Source: Chloroflexota bacterium
GTDB lineage: Bacteria; Chloroflexota; Anaerolineae; Anaerolineales; UBA11579
Length of the DNA: 64,000 bases
Reading direction: 5' to 3'
Assembly (NCBI GenBank): GCA_018662365.1
Contig: JABJGH010000022.1
Location: 101,499-165,498 of the forward strand
Part shown: positions 1-9,395 of the stretch, in pieces
How the letters are laid out: each line of letters begins with the position of its first letter
How positions within the stretch are numbered: the stretch's first letter is position 1
Made by a program: the position numbers and the translations under genes
Notes under the pieces: generated by a model
What the model saw: only the letters and a program-made list of their open reading frames with translations
What the model was told of the DNA's origin: nothing
Databases searched by the model: none

Positions 1-25
1 ACAGAGACGTAGAAGACGGAAAAGT

Positions 26-739
26 TTAAGGGGAAGGGCCAAACCATTCAATTTCAATCACCTGACCTGTTATATAGCGTGACTCTTCCGACCCAAAAAA
101 TATTGTCGCGCCAACACAGTCCTCAGACTTTAAAATTCGAGATTTGTCCTCATCCACATTTTCCCTCATAGGAGTATCAACCTTTCCTGGGGCGATTGCA
201 TTGACCCGAATATTATCTGGTTTACCTTCTTCCGCCGCAGTCTTGGTAAAACCTATTTGTCCCCATTTGCTTGAAGAGTAAGATGCATACATCGGATACG
301 CCCTTGTACCAGACAGGGATGAAACATTAATAATGCTTCCGCCGCCATTTGATTTCATTGATTTCCAAACATGTTTCGTAAAAAGAAAATTTGATGTTAA
401 GTTGACCTCTAGCATTCGATTCCAATTATTTAATCTAGTTCCCCAAATCGGGCGGAAGCCCCCTAAACCCGCATTATTTACCAAGATATCTACATTTTTA
501 AATTCACTTAATGCGTAATCGATTGAATTTTTAACCTGATCTTCTTTTGAGACATCGCAAACAAAAATTGAAGATTTTTGACCTAGTAGGGTAATTTCCC
601 TAGCTGTTTCTTCGAGTTCTTTTTCTGTTCTAGATATTAATAGGAGGTCTGCCCCTTCTTTTGCATATTCGATAGAAATTGCTTTTCCTATCCCTCTTCC
701 CGCTCCCGTCACAATGGCAATTTTGTTTTTTAATCTCAC
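26..739 (-). CDS. SDR-family NAD(P)-dependent oxidoreductase
   Basis: A classical short-chain dehydrogenase/reductase of 237 residues, close to FabG-type 3-oxoacyl reductases in length and layout. The N-terminal Rossmann motif TGAGRGIG lies near residue 11, NNAG near residue 88, and the catalytic Ser and YxxxK (YSSSK) around residues 140-158, so the enzyme should be active. The start is a GTG preceded by a GAGG ribosome site. It lies 30 bp behind the sigma-54 response regulator and is probably the last gene of that operon, but nothing in the sequence ties its substrate to the regulators. The physiological substrate is unknown; family assignment is firm. Confidence 0.85.
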   Translation of the reverse strand: MRLKNKIAIVTGAGRGIGKAISIEYAKEGADLLLISRTEKELEETAREITLLGQKSSIFVCDVSKEDQVKNSIDYALSEFKNVDILVNNAGLGGFRPIWGTRLNNWNRMLEVNLTSNFLFTKHVWKSMKSNGGGSIINVSSLSGTRAYPMYASYSSSKWGQIGFTKTAAEEGKPDNIRVNAIAPGKVDTPMRENVDEDKSRILKSEDCVGATIFFGSEESRYITGQVIEIEWFGPSP

Positions 740-768
740 TAAATACCTCAGATAATTATAATTAAATA

Positions 769-1962
769 TTATTTCTTCTTTTTCTTTTTTGGAGAGGCGT
801 TGATAATTTCGGGGGGAAGGTGTTCTAATCCTATAGCCTCTTCATCACAAAATATCATTGCTCTTTCAATTACATTTTTTAATTCCCTAATATTTCCTGG
901 CCAGTCATAATTGGCCAATGTTTCCAAGGTCTTTGGGGTGGCTTCTAAAATATTGACCCCCATATTAAGATTAAAATCTTTGATAAAAAAGCCAACTAAC
1001 TCAGGAATATCCTGCTTTCTTTCTTTTAGGGTGGGGAGGTGCAAATCAACAACTTTGAGCCGGAAATATAGATCATCCCTAAATTCTCCATCCGCAATTT
1101 TTTCTTTTAGATTTTTGTTGGAAGCAGCCAATACCTGTACATCGACATTGATAAGCTTTGTGCCGCCCATTCGCCTGAAAGCTCGTTCTTCCAACGCTCG
1201 CAATAATTTTGCTTGCATTTCTGGATGCATTGAAGAAATTTCATCTAAAAATAAAATTCCTCCATCGGCAGTTTCAATGAGTCCTGGCTTTCTTTTATCT
1301 GCGCTGGTAAAAGCACCTGCTTCATAACCAAAAAGCTCCGATTCTACTACCGTGCTCTGAATAGCGGCACAGTTGAATGCAATAAAAGGTTTATCAGATC
1401 GATTGCCCATTTGATGGATCGCTTTAGCCAAAACCTCTTTTCCGGTTCCGGTTTCCCCAGTAATTAATACTGAAGCGGCTGCTTGTGCTGCCCTTTCGGC
1501 TTGAGAATAAACTGTTTCCATTTCAGCGCTTTTTCCCAGAATAAATTGGTGATTTTCTCGGTCACGTTGCCGAAGATGGGCAAGTTCCCTGCGCATATTT
1601 AGGATGTCCCCCGCCCTTAAGATTGAAGCCTCTAATTCGTCAATTTGAATTGGTTTTTGTAGGAAATCATGAGCGCCATTTTTCATTGCCTTAACTGCCA
1701 TTTCTATATCCCCATGACCGGTCACCAAGATAATGGGAGGCCGAGGGTTTATATGAGCAGTTTCTTCAAGTAGTGTAGGACCATTTCCATCTGGAAGCAT
1801 AACATCAAGCAATATGATATCTGCGTTTCCGAGATCAATTTGTTTTCGGGCACTCTTTAATGTATCAGCTTCAATGGTATTAAAACCTTTAGCACCGAGT
1901 ATGTCCCTTATATTTTCACGGGCATGTTTTTCGTCTTCAACAATTAAAATGGTTAGACTCAT
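769..1962 (-). CDS. NtrC-type sigma-54 response regulator lacking a DNA-binding domain
   Basis: A receiver domain (about residues 1-120, phospho-acceptor Asp53, Thr81, Lys103) is joined to a sigma-54 AAA+ domain (about 140-380). The AAA+ part has a Walker A motif GETGTGKE at 169-176 and a Walker B motif ending in Asp-Glu at 240-241. Two features are odd. The sigma-54 contacting loop reads GAFTSA at 216-221 instead of GAFTGA. The protein stops at residue 397 with a run of six lysines, where the family normally has a Fis-type helix-turn-helix. Only 29 bp separate it from the next gene, so no frameshifted DNA-binding domain is hidden downstream. It is cotranscribed with rpoN and the kinase. Activity from solution, as known for FlgR/CtcC-like regulators, is my inference. 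Confidence 0.9.
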   Translation of the reverse strand: MSLTILIVEDEKHARENIRDILGAKGFNTIEADTLKSARKQIDLGNADIILLDVMLPDGNGPTLLEETAHINPRPPIILVTGHGDIEMAVKAMKNGAHDFLQKPIQIDELEASILRAGDILNMRRELAHLRQRDRENHQFILGKSAEMETVYSQAERAAQAAASVLITGETGTGKEVLAKAIHQMGNRSDKPFIAFNCAAIQSTVVESELFGYEAGAFTSADKRKPGLIETADGGILFLDEISSMHPEMQAKLLRALEERAFRRMGGTKLINVDVQVLAASNKNLKEKIADGEFRDDLYFRLKVVDLHLPTLKERKQDIPELVGFFIKDFNLNMGVNILEATPKTLETLANYDWPGNIRELKNVIERAMIFCDEEAIGLEHLPPEIINASPKKKKKK

Positions 1963-1994
1963 GCTTTTGTTATCATCCTTTTATTATTCTTTCC

Positions 1995-3935
1995 CTAAAG
2001 TGTGGGTAATTTTATGTTAAAAATTGTTCCGCCTGGAAAGCTCTTTAGTGATATCTCGCCGTTATGGGAAGAAATAATTCTTTTGGAAACTGCAAGCCCC
2101 AATCCGGTGCCATCATTATTTGTTGTAAAAAATGGCTTGAATATTTTTTCTTGGATTTCTGCCGGAATACCAGGTCCGTTATCTGATATATCAATATTAA
2201 GTTGTTTTGTTATACCTTTACTTTCAAGCGGTTCAACCTTGATTACGAGTACGCCATTTGCTTGGTCCCGCATTGCTCTAGCAGCATTTCCAATAAGATT
2301 GGTGAATACCTGCTCTAGAGCATTTTCATCCGCATTTATTTTTGGCAGAGAATTAGGAATTATTAATCTCGATTCGATGTTTTCACGTTCAAGGCGATTT
2401 TGCCAACTATCCGTCAATTTTTCCAAAAATACCTTAAAATTTATTGGAATAAGTTTGTGCTCCGTTGTTTTTGAGTAGGACAATATCTTATTTATTAAAA
2501 CGGTTAATCGCTCGCAATCATGCTTCATTCTTCCAATTTGCTTTTGAATATCTTCATCATCGGGGAATTTAATTTCCATCAATTGTAAACTGGTGCTTAT
2601 ATTATTTATAGGATTGCGAACTTCATGTGCAAATGTGGCTGTAAGTTCACCAAGCATTGCTTGTTCTTTCAAGCGATTTGACTCGACTTGAATTTCTTCT
2701 TGTTTGCTTCTATCTGAAATTAAAATAGCAAGTATATTTTTGTCTTCAGAAACAATTGGGATCGCCCTGATGTGAAGCAATATGGATAACCCATCTCTCC
2801 GCCTGATTCGAACATTGCCAAAATCGTTGATCAAAGATTCTGACAAAGTTATTTCTTGGATATTAGTAATTATGGTGTCCATTCCTATTAATATGTCTTT
2901 CAGGTTTTGTCCAATTACTTCAGTATTTGAGTAACCAAGGCTTTCTTCGGCAATAGAATTAAAATTTATAATTTCAAGCTTATCCGTTACCAAGATGAGA
3001 CCATCGCTGATCACATTTTCAATTTTTTGTCCGATATTTACCGAAGGAGGGGCGGTTTTTATTTCAACAGAATTTCTTATCGAAGTTGTAATTGATTTAT
3101 AGGAAACATAGGTATTTACGAGTAAATTTAGTTGATCTTTAATATCTGCGGGGGGATCATTTTGGTCATCAATGATAAGTAAAATCCCCTTCATTGGGTC
3201 CTTCCCTAAAAGAGGGATTGAAGCAATAAAAGATGATTTTCCTTGTGGAATTTCTAGGGAATCAGAAATTTTGATATTTTTTTCCCATATATGAAAATTA
3301 GCTAAATGCTGAATATCAAATTGGTTCAATGTTTTAGGTAAAAAATCTTCGTTGCCGTGGGAACTTTGCAAAACCAATTTGTTCTGCGTAGGAACTGGAA
3401 AATATATTCCCAAATATTTTGCGCCAGTCAGAAGGGAGCCTGCCTGAAGTAATAATGATTCTGTGGATTTTTTTTCTGGATTTAATCCAATTTTAGATAA
3501 AATCTGAATAGCTTGCCATTTTTGCTTATTAAAATCGCTAGCAGATTCTAGTTTATCCAGGTTGTCATCTTTTTCGAATGTGAGTAATGGCCACTGATTT
3601 TGCCGGCCCAAAGGTTTTAAATTAATATTGACTTTTACTTGCATACCACTATGGTGTACCAAAGTGGTGTTTTTTGTTTGATTATTGATGACCAGGTTTT
3701 TGATATCTTTTTTTTCAATAAATGGAAAAATACTTCTTAGTGGCAGGCTTTCAAGCTCGTCGATTTCGTATGAAACCATTATTCTTGCAATTTCATTCGA
3801 CAAGAGGATCGAATTAAAATCCGAGCTAATTAGCAAAGTTGGCTGAGGAAGAAACTCAATAATATCCTCAAGTTCATTCCTGCCGGGGGTCTTTTTTAGT
3901 ATTTTTGAGATGTCTGGTAAACGGGAGGTTTTCAT
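1995..3935 (-). CDS. Soluble PAS/GAF sensor histidine kinase, NtrB-like
   Basis: The 646-residue protein has no membrane segment, so it should sense a cytosolic signal. I read an N-terminal PAS-like region (about 25-120), a GAF-like region (about 140-285), a PAS domain (about 300-410), a HisKA dimerisation domain with the H-box FAHEVRNPI and His437 as phospho-acceptor, and an HATPase domain with N, G1 (DNGPGIP) and G2 (GTGLGLA) boxes in the last 110 residues. It lies 6 bp after rpoN and 32 bp before the sigma-54 regulator, its obvious partner. The H-box and architecture resemble NtrB/AtoS kinases. The signal is unknown. Confidence 0.9.
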   Translation of the reverse strand: MKTSRLPDISKILKKTPGRNELEDIIEFLPQPTLLISSDFNSILLSNEIARIMVSYEIDELESLPLRSIFPFIEKKDIKNLVINNQTKNTTLVHHSGMQVKVNINLKPLGRQNQWPLLTFEKDDNLDKLESASDFNKQKWQAIQILSKIGLNPEKKSTESLLLQAGSLLTGAKYLGIYFPVPTQNKLVLQSSHGNEDFLPKTLNQFDIQHLANFHIWEKNIKISDSLEIPQGKSSFIASIPLLGKDPMKGILLIIDDQNDPPADIKDQLNLLVNTYVSYKSITTSIRNSVEIKTAPPSVNIGQKIENVISDGLILVTDKLEIINFNSIAEESLGYSNTEVIGQNLKDILIGMDTIITNIQEITLSESLINDFGNVRIRRRDGLSILLHIRAIPIVSEDKNILAILISDRSKQEEIQVESNRLKEQAMLGELTATFAHEVRNPINNISTSLQLMEIKFPDDEDIQKQIGRMKHDCERLTVLINKILSYSKTTEHKLIPINFKVFLEKLTDSWQNRLERENIESRLIIPNSLPKINADENALEQVFTNLIGNAARAMRDQANGVLVIKVEPLESKGITKQLNIDISDNGPGIPAEIQEKIFKPFFTTNNDGTGLGLAVSKRIISSHNGEISLKSFPGGTIFNIKLPTL

Positions 3936-3941
3936 AATTTA

Positions 3942-5345
3942 TTATTGGGAATTGCGCAAATGAGCGGGCAAAATGCCTTCAACCGAGCGATATTTGGCAA
4001 CCGTTCTCCTTGCAATGTCATATCCATATTCAGATAATAGCTTAACTAGTTTTGTATCGCTTAAGGGTTTTTCCTCATTAGCAATTATTTCTTTCAAAGC
4101 GGTTCTAATATGTAAGCTTCGATCAAAAAATATTGAAATTGGCACGATCTTTCCAGAGGGAAGTTGTGCAGATTTACTTGATACTGCGCGGGAGATTGTG
4201 GATTCATGTACACCAATTTCTTTTGCCAATTTTGCGCGAGTTATTGGTTTAATGTAGGCATCTCCTTTTAATATGTAATCTCTTTGAAGAACAGAAAGTT
4301 TTTGCATAAGTTGAACCAAGGTATGGTTCCTTTGGATCAAGCATTTTATTAATAAATTTGCCTTTTCAATTGCTTCTTTCCATTCACCAGATTTGTTTTC
4401 AGGTGCTTCGGCCATTGCTTTTTTAAAAGCAGGATTGAGTTTTAGTGTGCCTCGAATCGGCCACATAACCTCAACAATAAATTGTGGGTCATTTGGATCA
4501 CCCTGGATATTGATGATTACATCTGGATTTTTATACCGCTGAAGGGTTGGATTCTCTTGGTGTCGAACATTTCCCCAGAAGGCTCTGCCCGGATATGGAT
4601 TTAAATTACTGCTAATGAATGAGCTAATCTTTTCAATTCTCTGAATAGTTACACCTAATTTTTTTGAGAGTAATTCATATTGATTTTTACTTAAATTATC
4701 CAACCCGATATCGATCACTTTATAAGTTAGGGGGTCGATAAATTGTCCATCGTCTATCATATCCAGTTGTGTTAAAAGGGCTGCTTTTGGCGAACTGCAC
4801 CCAACGCCGATTGGGTCACTTTTGTTAATCAACTCCATAACTTTTTCAACCTTGCTCAGGGAGACATGATGGTATCTTGCTACTTCTACATTTGAAGTTG
4901 TCGAAAGTCCATCTTCATCAAGGCTGGAGAGTATATGAGCTGCAAGAGCTCGCTCGTCTATTTCTAGTTCGGTTGCGATTTGCCGAAGAACATAGGTAGG
5001 GAGGTCTTCTTGTTGACTTGTAAATTCATCATCAGAGATAATGTCATTTGAGTTGCGTGAAGATGAGATATCTTCACGAGAAGAAACGAAAACTACCGGA
5101 TCTTCATTGCTGGCAGAATGACTGCAATTTGGGCAGTAAGAATTATTCTTAATTATTCTTTGACAGGTAGGGCAATGATTGGTTTCATTTAGGTCTAGTG
5201 CCGGGTTTGTGGCCAATTCACCTTGAATTTTTTCAAGGAGTTCTTGATTATTTAGTGCCAACAAGGTCATTGTTTGAGCAAGGTGAGCAGTAGTCAGTGC
5301 TTTGTGGCTGGTATTTTGTCGGGGTACAAACCTTTGATTTACCAT
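3942..5345 (-). CDS. rpoN: RNA polymerase sigma-54 factor
   Basis: This 467-residue sigma-54 factor directs RNA polymerase to -24/-12 promoters that need an AAA+ activator. The N-terminal activator-contact region is Gln/Leu rich (about 15-50), a core-binding domain follows, a helix-turn-helix lies near 370-395, and the diagnostic RpoN box ARRTVAKYR is near the C-terminus (about 445-453). Unusually, a CPxC-(9)-CPxC motif (Cys58, 61, 71, 74) sits between region I and the core-binding domain and looks like a small zinc ribbon. It heads an operon with the kinase and the activator, which is unusual linkage and suggests a dedicated sigma-54 circuit. Confidence 0.95.
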   Translation of the reverse strand: MVNQRFVPRQNTSHKALTTAHLAQTMTLLALNNQELLEKIQGELATNPALDLNETNHCPTCQRIIKNNSYCPNCSHSASNEDPVVFVSSREDISSSRNSNDIISDDEFTSQQEDLPTYVLRQIATELEIDERALAAHILSSLDEDGLSTTSNVEVARYHHVSLSKVEKVMELINKSDPIGVGCSSPKAALLTQLDMIDDGQFIDPLTYKVIDIGLDNLSKNQYELLSKKLGVTIQRIEKISSFISSNLNPYPGRAFWGNVRHQENPTLQRYKNPDVIINIQGDPNDPQFIVEVMWPIRGTLKLNPAFKKAMAEAPENKSGEWKEAIEKANLLIKCLIQRNHTLVQLMQKLSVLQRDYILKGDAYIKPITRAKLAKEIGVHESTISRAVSSKSAQLPSGKIVPISIFFDRSLHIRTALKEIIANEEKPLSDTKLVKLLSEYGYDIARRTVAKYRSVEGILPAHLRNSQ

Positions 5346-5574
5346 TGTTTTATTACCTCATCTCTATAATACTGGTATTTCCATTTACTGCAAGAAATAT
5401 GCCATACGAGTTTATCGACTAATTTATTTTTCTGTAAATAAAAAAGGGGGATAATTAAAAACGGATATAGAGTTTATTTTTTGGAATATACTATTATTGA
5501 TAAAATAAATAACGGATAAAGGGATTATTGTTTTGTTCAATAAAATTTATAAAAATAAGGATACTTTAAGAAAT

Positions 5575-6483
5575 ATGAAGATTGCGCATAGCCGTCTAGG
5601 GAAAAATCTCCACACATTTTTTTCAATGCTAATCTTTGCTCTAATATTTTCTTCTTGTGACAATAACTCAATAGAAAATGTGGAGAGGTTTGATGGGCGA
5701 AACGCATTTGATTTTGTTTCACAACAGCTATCTTTTGGTCCAAGAGTTCCGGGGTCTATTGGGCATGAATTAACAATTGAACTAATTGAGGCAACATTAA
5801 TTAGTAATGGTTGGGAAACGGAGAACAAAAGTGAAGATTTTAATGGGTATGAAGTAAATAATGTAATTGGAAAGAAGGGGGAAGGTAAACCGTGGATTAT
5901 GATTGGAGCGCATTATGATACAAGGATTTTTGCTGATCAAGAATCCCTGATTGTCAATCAAGGATATCCTGTTCCTGGCGCTAATGATGGGGGATCGGGA
6001 GTAGGAATTTTATTGGAATTAGCACGTGTTATTCCTGAATTTCCTGCTCAAGAAATATGGCTTGTATTCTTTGACCAGGAAGACAATGGAAATATCAATG
6101 GTCAAGATTGGATAATTGGATCGACCATATTCGTGGAGCAGTTAGAAGATTTTCCTGATAAAGTTGTTATTCTTGATATGGTAGGCGATGATGACCTCAA
6201 TATATTTTTTGAAAAAAGTTCAGACAGTGAGTTATCCAATGAAATTTGGGGGATTGCAGGCGAATTGGGATATTCTGAATATTTTATTTCAGAATATAGG
6301 TTTAATATGATTGATGATCATACCCCGTTTATTCAAAAAGGGATTTCAGCAATAGATATTATTGATTTTGATTATCCTTATTGGCATACCACTGAAGATA
6401 CCTTAGATAAAATATCTGCGGATAGTTTAGAGATAGTTGGCAGTACAATTTTAGAATGGATTCTAAGGAATCAAGATAGGTAA
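5575..6483 (+). CDS. Secreted lipoprotein M28-family peptidase
   Basis: I place the start at the ATG at 5575; an upstream TTG at 5533 would add 14 residues. The N-terminus has a basic segment, a hydrophobic stretch and a lipobox-like IFSSC, so it is probably an exported lipoprotein. The mature part follows the M28 metallopeptidase plan: GAHYDT (first zinc His/Asp), GANDGGSG (bridging Asp), DQED (catalytic/zinc acids) and a late HTxxD (YWHTTED). The spacing resembles glutaminyl-cyclase-like M28 members, so an aminopeptidase or a glutaminyl cyclotransferase are both possible. It stands alone, divergent from rpoN and upstream of hflX. Confidence 0.8.
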   Translation: MKIAHSRLGKNLHTFFSMLIFALIFSSCDNNSIENVERFDGRNAFDFVSQQLSFGPRVPGSIGHELTIELIEATLISNGWETENKSEDFNGYEVNNVIGKKGEGKPWIMIGAHYDTRIFADQESLIVNQGYPVPGANDGGSGVGILLELARVIPEFPAQEIWLVFFDQEDNGNINGQDWIIGSTIFVEQLEDFPDKVVILDMVGDDDLNIFFEKSSDSELSNEIWGIAGELGYSEYFISEYRFNMIDDHTPFIQKGISAIDIIDFDYPYWHTTEDTLDKISADSLEIVGSTILEWILRNQDR

Positions 6484-6518
6484 GTTCGTTTTTTCTAATC
6501 AACATTTGTATGAGATCA

Positions 6519-6529
6519 TATAATATAAT
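6519..6529 (+). promoter_or_regulatory. -10 elements just before hflX (leaderless transcript likely)
   Basis: Two overlapping TATAAT hexamers (6519-6524 and 6524-6529) lie directly before the hflX ATG at 6533. Initiation 6-8 bases after the first hexamer would start the mRNA at or within two bases of the start codon. No Shine-Dalgarno sequence is visible. I see no good -35 element, so the exact promoter is uncertain. Confidence 0.5.
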
Positions 6530-6532
6530 CCC

Positions 6533-7870
6533 ATGATGGCTAAGAAAAAAAGTTTTTCAACTATACCCAAATCAGAACGCACCTTAATGGTTGGTGTAAA
6601 CATTCGAGGAATTCCTAGGGATTTATCTCTAGATGATTCTCTAAACGAATTAGAGCTTTTGGCCGAAACTGCTGGGCTTTATGTTACTGGGCAAATTGAA
6701 CAAAATTTGGTCAAACCAAATCCAAAAACCCTTATTGGTTCTGGGAAAGTGGAAGAAATCAAAACCCTTTTGACTGAATTAGAAACCAATGTAGTGTTGT
6801 TTGATGATGAACTCAGCCCGCGACATCAAAGAGAATTGGAGAAAGAATTTGGCGAAGAGATTCGTGTTTTAGATAGAACTGCTTTAATTTTAGATATTTT
6901 TGCTCAACATGCAGAAACACATGAGGGATCACTCCAGGTTGAATTAGCCCAGTATGAATATAGGCTGCCCCGTCTTACCCGAGCATGGACCCATTTGGCT
7001 CGACAAGCAGGTGGTGCAGGTGGATCTAAAAGCGGGAGCGTTGGTTTAAGGGGACCTGGAGAGAAACAATTAGAAGTTGACCGACGTGATATTCATCGCC
7101 GAATTGATCATTTAAAAATAGAAATTGAGAAAGTTCGGGAACATAGAAGCAGGCACCGAGACAGAAGAAAAAAATCACGCATTCCGTTAATCGCCCTCGT
7201 TGGGTATACAAATTCCGGGAAATCTACTTTACTAAATCGTTTAGCGGAATCTGATATATATGCAGCCGATCAGTTATTTGCCACGCTTGATCCAACAACT
7301 AGACGTGTAGATTTGCCAGGAGGAACTAAGGCGCTAATTTCTGACACAGTCGGATTTATTCAAAAACTCCCAACTATGCTAATTGCTGCCTTCCGGGCTA
7401 CATTAGAAGAAATTACTGAAGCAGAATTGCTGGTACACGTTGTGGATAGCTCCCACCCAAATGCTAACGAGCAAGCTAAGTCGGTTTTGAAAACTCTTGA
7501 AGATATAGATGCAGATAAGATTCCAGTTTTAACCGTATATAATAAAATAGATAAATTTTTGGATTCAAACTTTGCTAATCCAGAAATCACTGAAATTGAT
7601 TCAATTGCAATATCTGCATTGACTGGGGAAGGAATTGAAGAATTATTGAATTTAATGCATTCTAAATTATTTGAATCTTATTCTTCTGTAAAAATTGACT
7701 TGCCTTACAAAGAAGGCGCATTAATTGCATTATTCCATGAACATGGTCAAATAGAATTAATTGAGCAAAAACGCGAGGGGGTCATGATCCATGGAAAAAT
7801 ACCTGTCAGATATGTTGCTAGATATCAAAATTATTTCATCGAGGTAGAAGGTGAAACCAATCAAGATTAA
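6533..7870 (+). CDS. hflX: GTPase HflX
   Basis: HflX is a ribosome-associated GTPase that splits stalled or stressed ribosomes. The 445-residue protein has the N-terminal HflX domain with its glycine-rich segment (GGAGGSKSG, then GPGEKQLE, about 160-180), a basic coiled region (about 180-215), and a G domain with G1 [10 protein letters not shown]2/G3 (DPTTR, DTVGFI) and G4 NKID. A C-terminal domain of about 70 residues follows. Two adjacent ATG codons open the gene (6533, 6536) with no ribosome site. Its stop codon overlaps the convergent PIG-L gene by four bases. Confidence 0.95.
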   Translation: MMAKKKSFSTIPKSERTLMVGVNIRGIPRDLSLDDSLNELELLAETAGLYVTGQIEQNLVKPNPKTLIGSGKVEEIKTLLTELETNVVLFDDELSPRHQRELEKEFGEEIRVLDRTALILDIFAQHAETHEGSLQVELAQYEYRLPRLTRAWTHLARQAGGAGGSKSGSVGLRGPGEKQLEVDRRDIHRRIDHLKIEIEKVREHRSRHRDRRKKSRIPLIALVGYTNSGKSTLLNRLAESDIYAADQLFATLDPTTRRVDLPGGTKALISDTVGFIQKLPTMLIAAFRATLEEITEAELLVHVVDSSHPNANEQAKSVLKTLEDIDADKIPVLTVYNKIDKFLDSNFANPEITEIDSIAISALTGEGIEELLNLMHSKLFESYSSVKIDLPYKEGALIALFHEHGQIELIEQKREGVMIHGKIPVRYVARYQNYFIEVEGETNQD

Positions 7871-8667
7871 TTTTTAGTTTCCATTTCTTTTTGTTTTTTG
7901 TGTTTCTGTTCATCCAGGATATAAGGATTTCCGTTTGAGATTTTCCAATCCTCATCCGTCACAAGTGTGATCAACTTAAATCCCTCAGCATATTTCATTT
8001 CTTTGCCCTTTCCTATTTCCGCAGTCCAATCCCTCATCCTTTCTTCTGGGTCCCATCCGATCATTTGACTTTTATGCGCTCTTAAGGCCTTTAGTTTCAA
8101 ATCAAAGGTAGAGTCGATATTGATAAATGTATCTGCATTTTGCCAGCTACTTATAAAAACTTTTCTTGGTTTATGCGCTAAAAAACCTTCATCTTTTTCG
8201 ATTTCTTCAAATAAGTTAGGTTGACCAGATGCTGGAAAGACGGCGTCTATGGCAACAGTAGCAGCCGCACGATGATCAGGATGATTAATATAACTGTCGC
8301 TTACTAGGATTACGGTAGGATCTCCACATATAACAACTTCTGGCTGAAACCGTCTTATTTCTCTAACTAATTTTTTTCGTAATTCCAAAGAGGGTTCCAG
8401 TAATCCATCAGGCTCATGTAAAAATATTATTTCGTCTGCCCCAACAATATTTGCGGCATTTCTAGATTCCAATTCTCTAATTTCGATTACTTTTTCTTTT
8501 GGAATTTTAGGATCTGCAATACCCGAGTCTCCACTCGTTATTAAGATGTAGGAAACCTTAGTGCCTTCCTTTACCCATTTAGCAAGTGTTCCAGCACAGC
8601 TAAATTCTATATCATCGGGATGGGCAAAAATTGCCATTGCACGCTCAGGTACATAAAAATCACTCAT
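7867..8667 (-). CDS. PIG-L/LmbE-family N-deacetylase
   Basis: The zinc-binding motif AHPDD near the N-terminus and a later NHPDHR are diagnostic of the PIG-L/LmbE family, which removes acetyl groups from N-acetylglucosaminyl substrates (MshB, BshB, PIG-L). I use the ATG at 8667; the longer TTG start at 8682 would overlap the GGAG ribosome site. It follows rpiA by 29 bp. A MshA-like glycosyltransferase at 30150-31385 raises the possibility of a mycothiol-like thiol pathway, but the two genes are far apart and no ligase gene is seen, so I do not assign one. Substrate unknown. Confidence 0.8.
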   Translation of the reverse strand: MSDFYVPERAMAIFAHPDDIEFSCAGTLAKWVKEGTKVSYILITSGDSGIADPKIPKEKVIEIRELESRNAANIVGADEIIFLHEPDGLLEPSLELRKKLVREIRRFQPEVVICGDPTVILVSDSYINHPDHRAAATVAIDAVFPASGQPNLFEEIEKDEGFLAHKPRKVFISSWQNADTFINIDSTFDLKLKALRAHKSQMIGWDPEERMRDWTAEIGKGKEMKYAEGFKLITLVTDEDWKISNGNPYILDEQKHKKQKEMETKN

Positions 8668-8696
8668 CAATAAATTCTCCAATTTATAAGTTTAAT

Positions 8697-9392
8697 TTAT
8701 TTTTGTAAATGGTTAATGCCTTCCGCCCCGGATACAATAACATCATTGGCTAGATTAATAAACAGTCCATTTGCCACAATGCCTGTTCGTTGATTCAATT
8801 GATTCTCTAACTTCTCGGGATGACTTATCTCACCAAATGCCACATCTAAAATGTAGTTGTTCTGATCTGTGAGAAAAGGGGATCCAGTAGTATTTAATCT
8901 TAAGTTTGCAATTCCCCCCAAATTTTGCAAGAAAGAATGATGGGTTTTCCAGCCATGCTGTAAAACTTCAATGGGTACATGCCATTTTTCCCCTAAGTTA
9001 ACTGATATTTTGCTTTCATCCACGACAATTATTTCTCTGTCCGTAATTTGAGCGACCATTTTCTCCCTTAGGAGAGCGCCACCGCCGCCTTTTATCAGGT
9101 TTAATTTGGAATCTACCTCATCAGCACCATCAATTGTAATGTCAATTGATGTGTGCAAGTTTATATCTGAGACTTGAATCCCTGATTCTTCAGCTACTTT
9201 TTCTACGTTTAATGAACATGGAATACCTTTGATATTTACTAATTCCCCATTTTTTATTTTATTTCCAATTTCAATAATTGCATAAACTGCAGTGCTACCT
9301 TCTCCGAGGCCCACAACCATGCCTGATTTGATAAATTCAACTGCCTTTTCGGCGGCCATTTTTTTCATTTGGGTAATATTTTTCTCAGTCAT
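8697..9392 (-). CDS. rpiA: Ribose-5-phosphate isomerase A
   Basis: RpiA interconverts ribose 5-phosphate and ribulose 5-phosphate in the pentose phosphate pathway. The 231-residue length is typical. Seen motifs are GLGEGSTA near residue 29 (usually GLGTGST), DGADEVD near 95 carrying the catalytic acid, and KGGGGALLREK near 105. The Thr-to-Glu change in the first motif is at a position usually conserved in the phosphate-binding loop and deserves notice, although the rest is canonical. It is 3 bp downstream of pgi, so two sugar-phosphate isomerases are cotranscribed. Confidence 0.95.
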   Translation of the reverse strand: MTEKNITQMKKMAAEKAVEFIKSGMVVGLGEGSTAVYAIIEIGNKIKNGELVNIKGIPCSLNVEKVAEESGIQVSDINLHTSIDITIDGADEVDSKLNLIKGGGGALLREKMVAQITDREIIVVDESKISVNLGEKWHVPIEVLQHGWKTHHSFLQNLGGIANLRLNTTGSPFLTDQNNYILDVAFGEISHPEKLENQLNQRTGIVANGLFINLANDVIVSGAEGINHLQK

Positions 9393-9395
9393 TTC

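Noticed and set aside
740..768. Frameshifted DNA-binding domain after the poly-lysine end of the sigma-54 activator
   Set aside because: Only 29 bases lie before the next gene, too few for a helix-turn-helix in any frame.
7867..8667. Mycothiol pathway from the PIG-L deacetylase and MshA-like glycosyltransferase
   Set aside because: The genes are 22 kb apart, both families are broad, and no MshC-type ligase or acetyltransferase is in the window.
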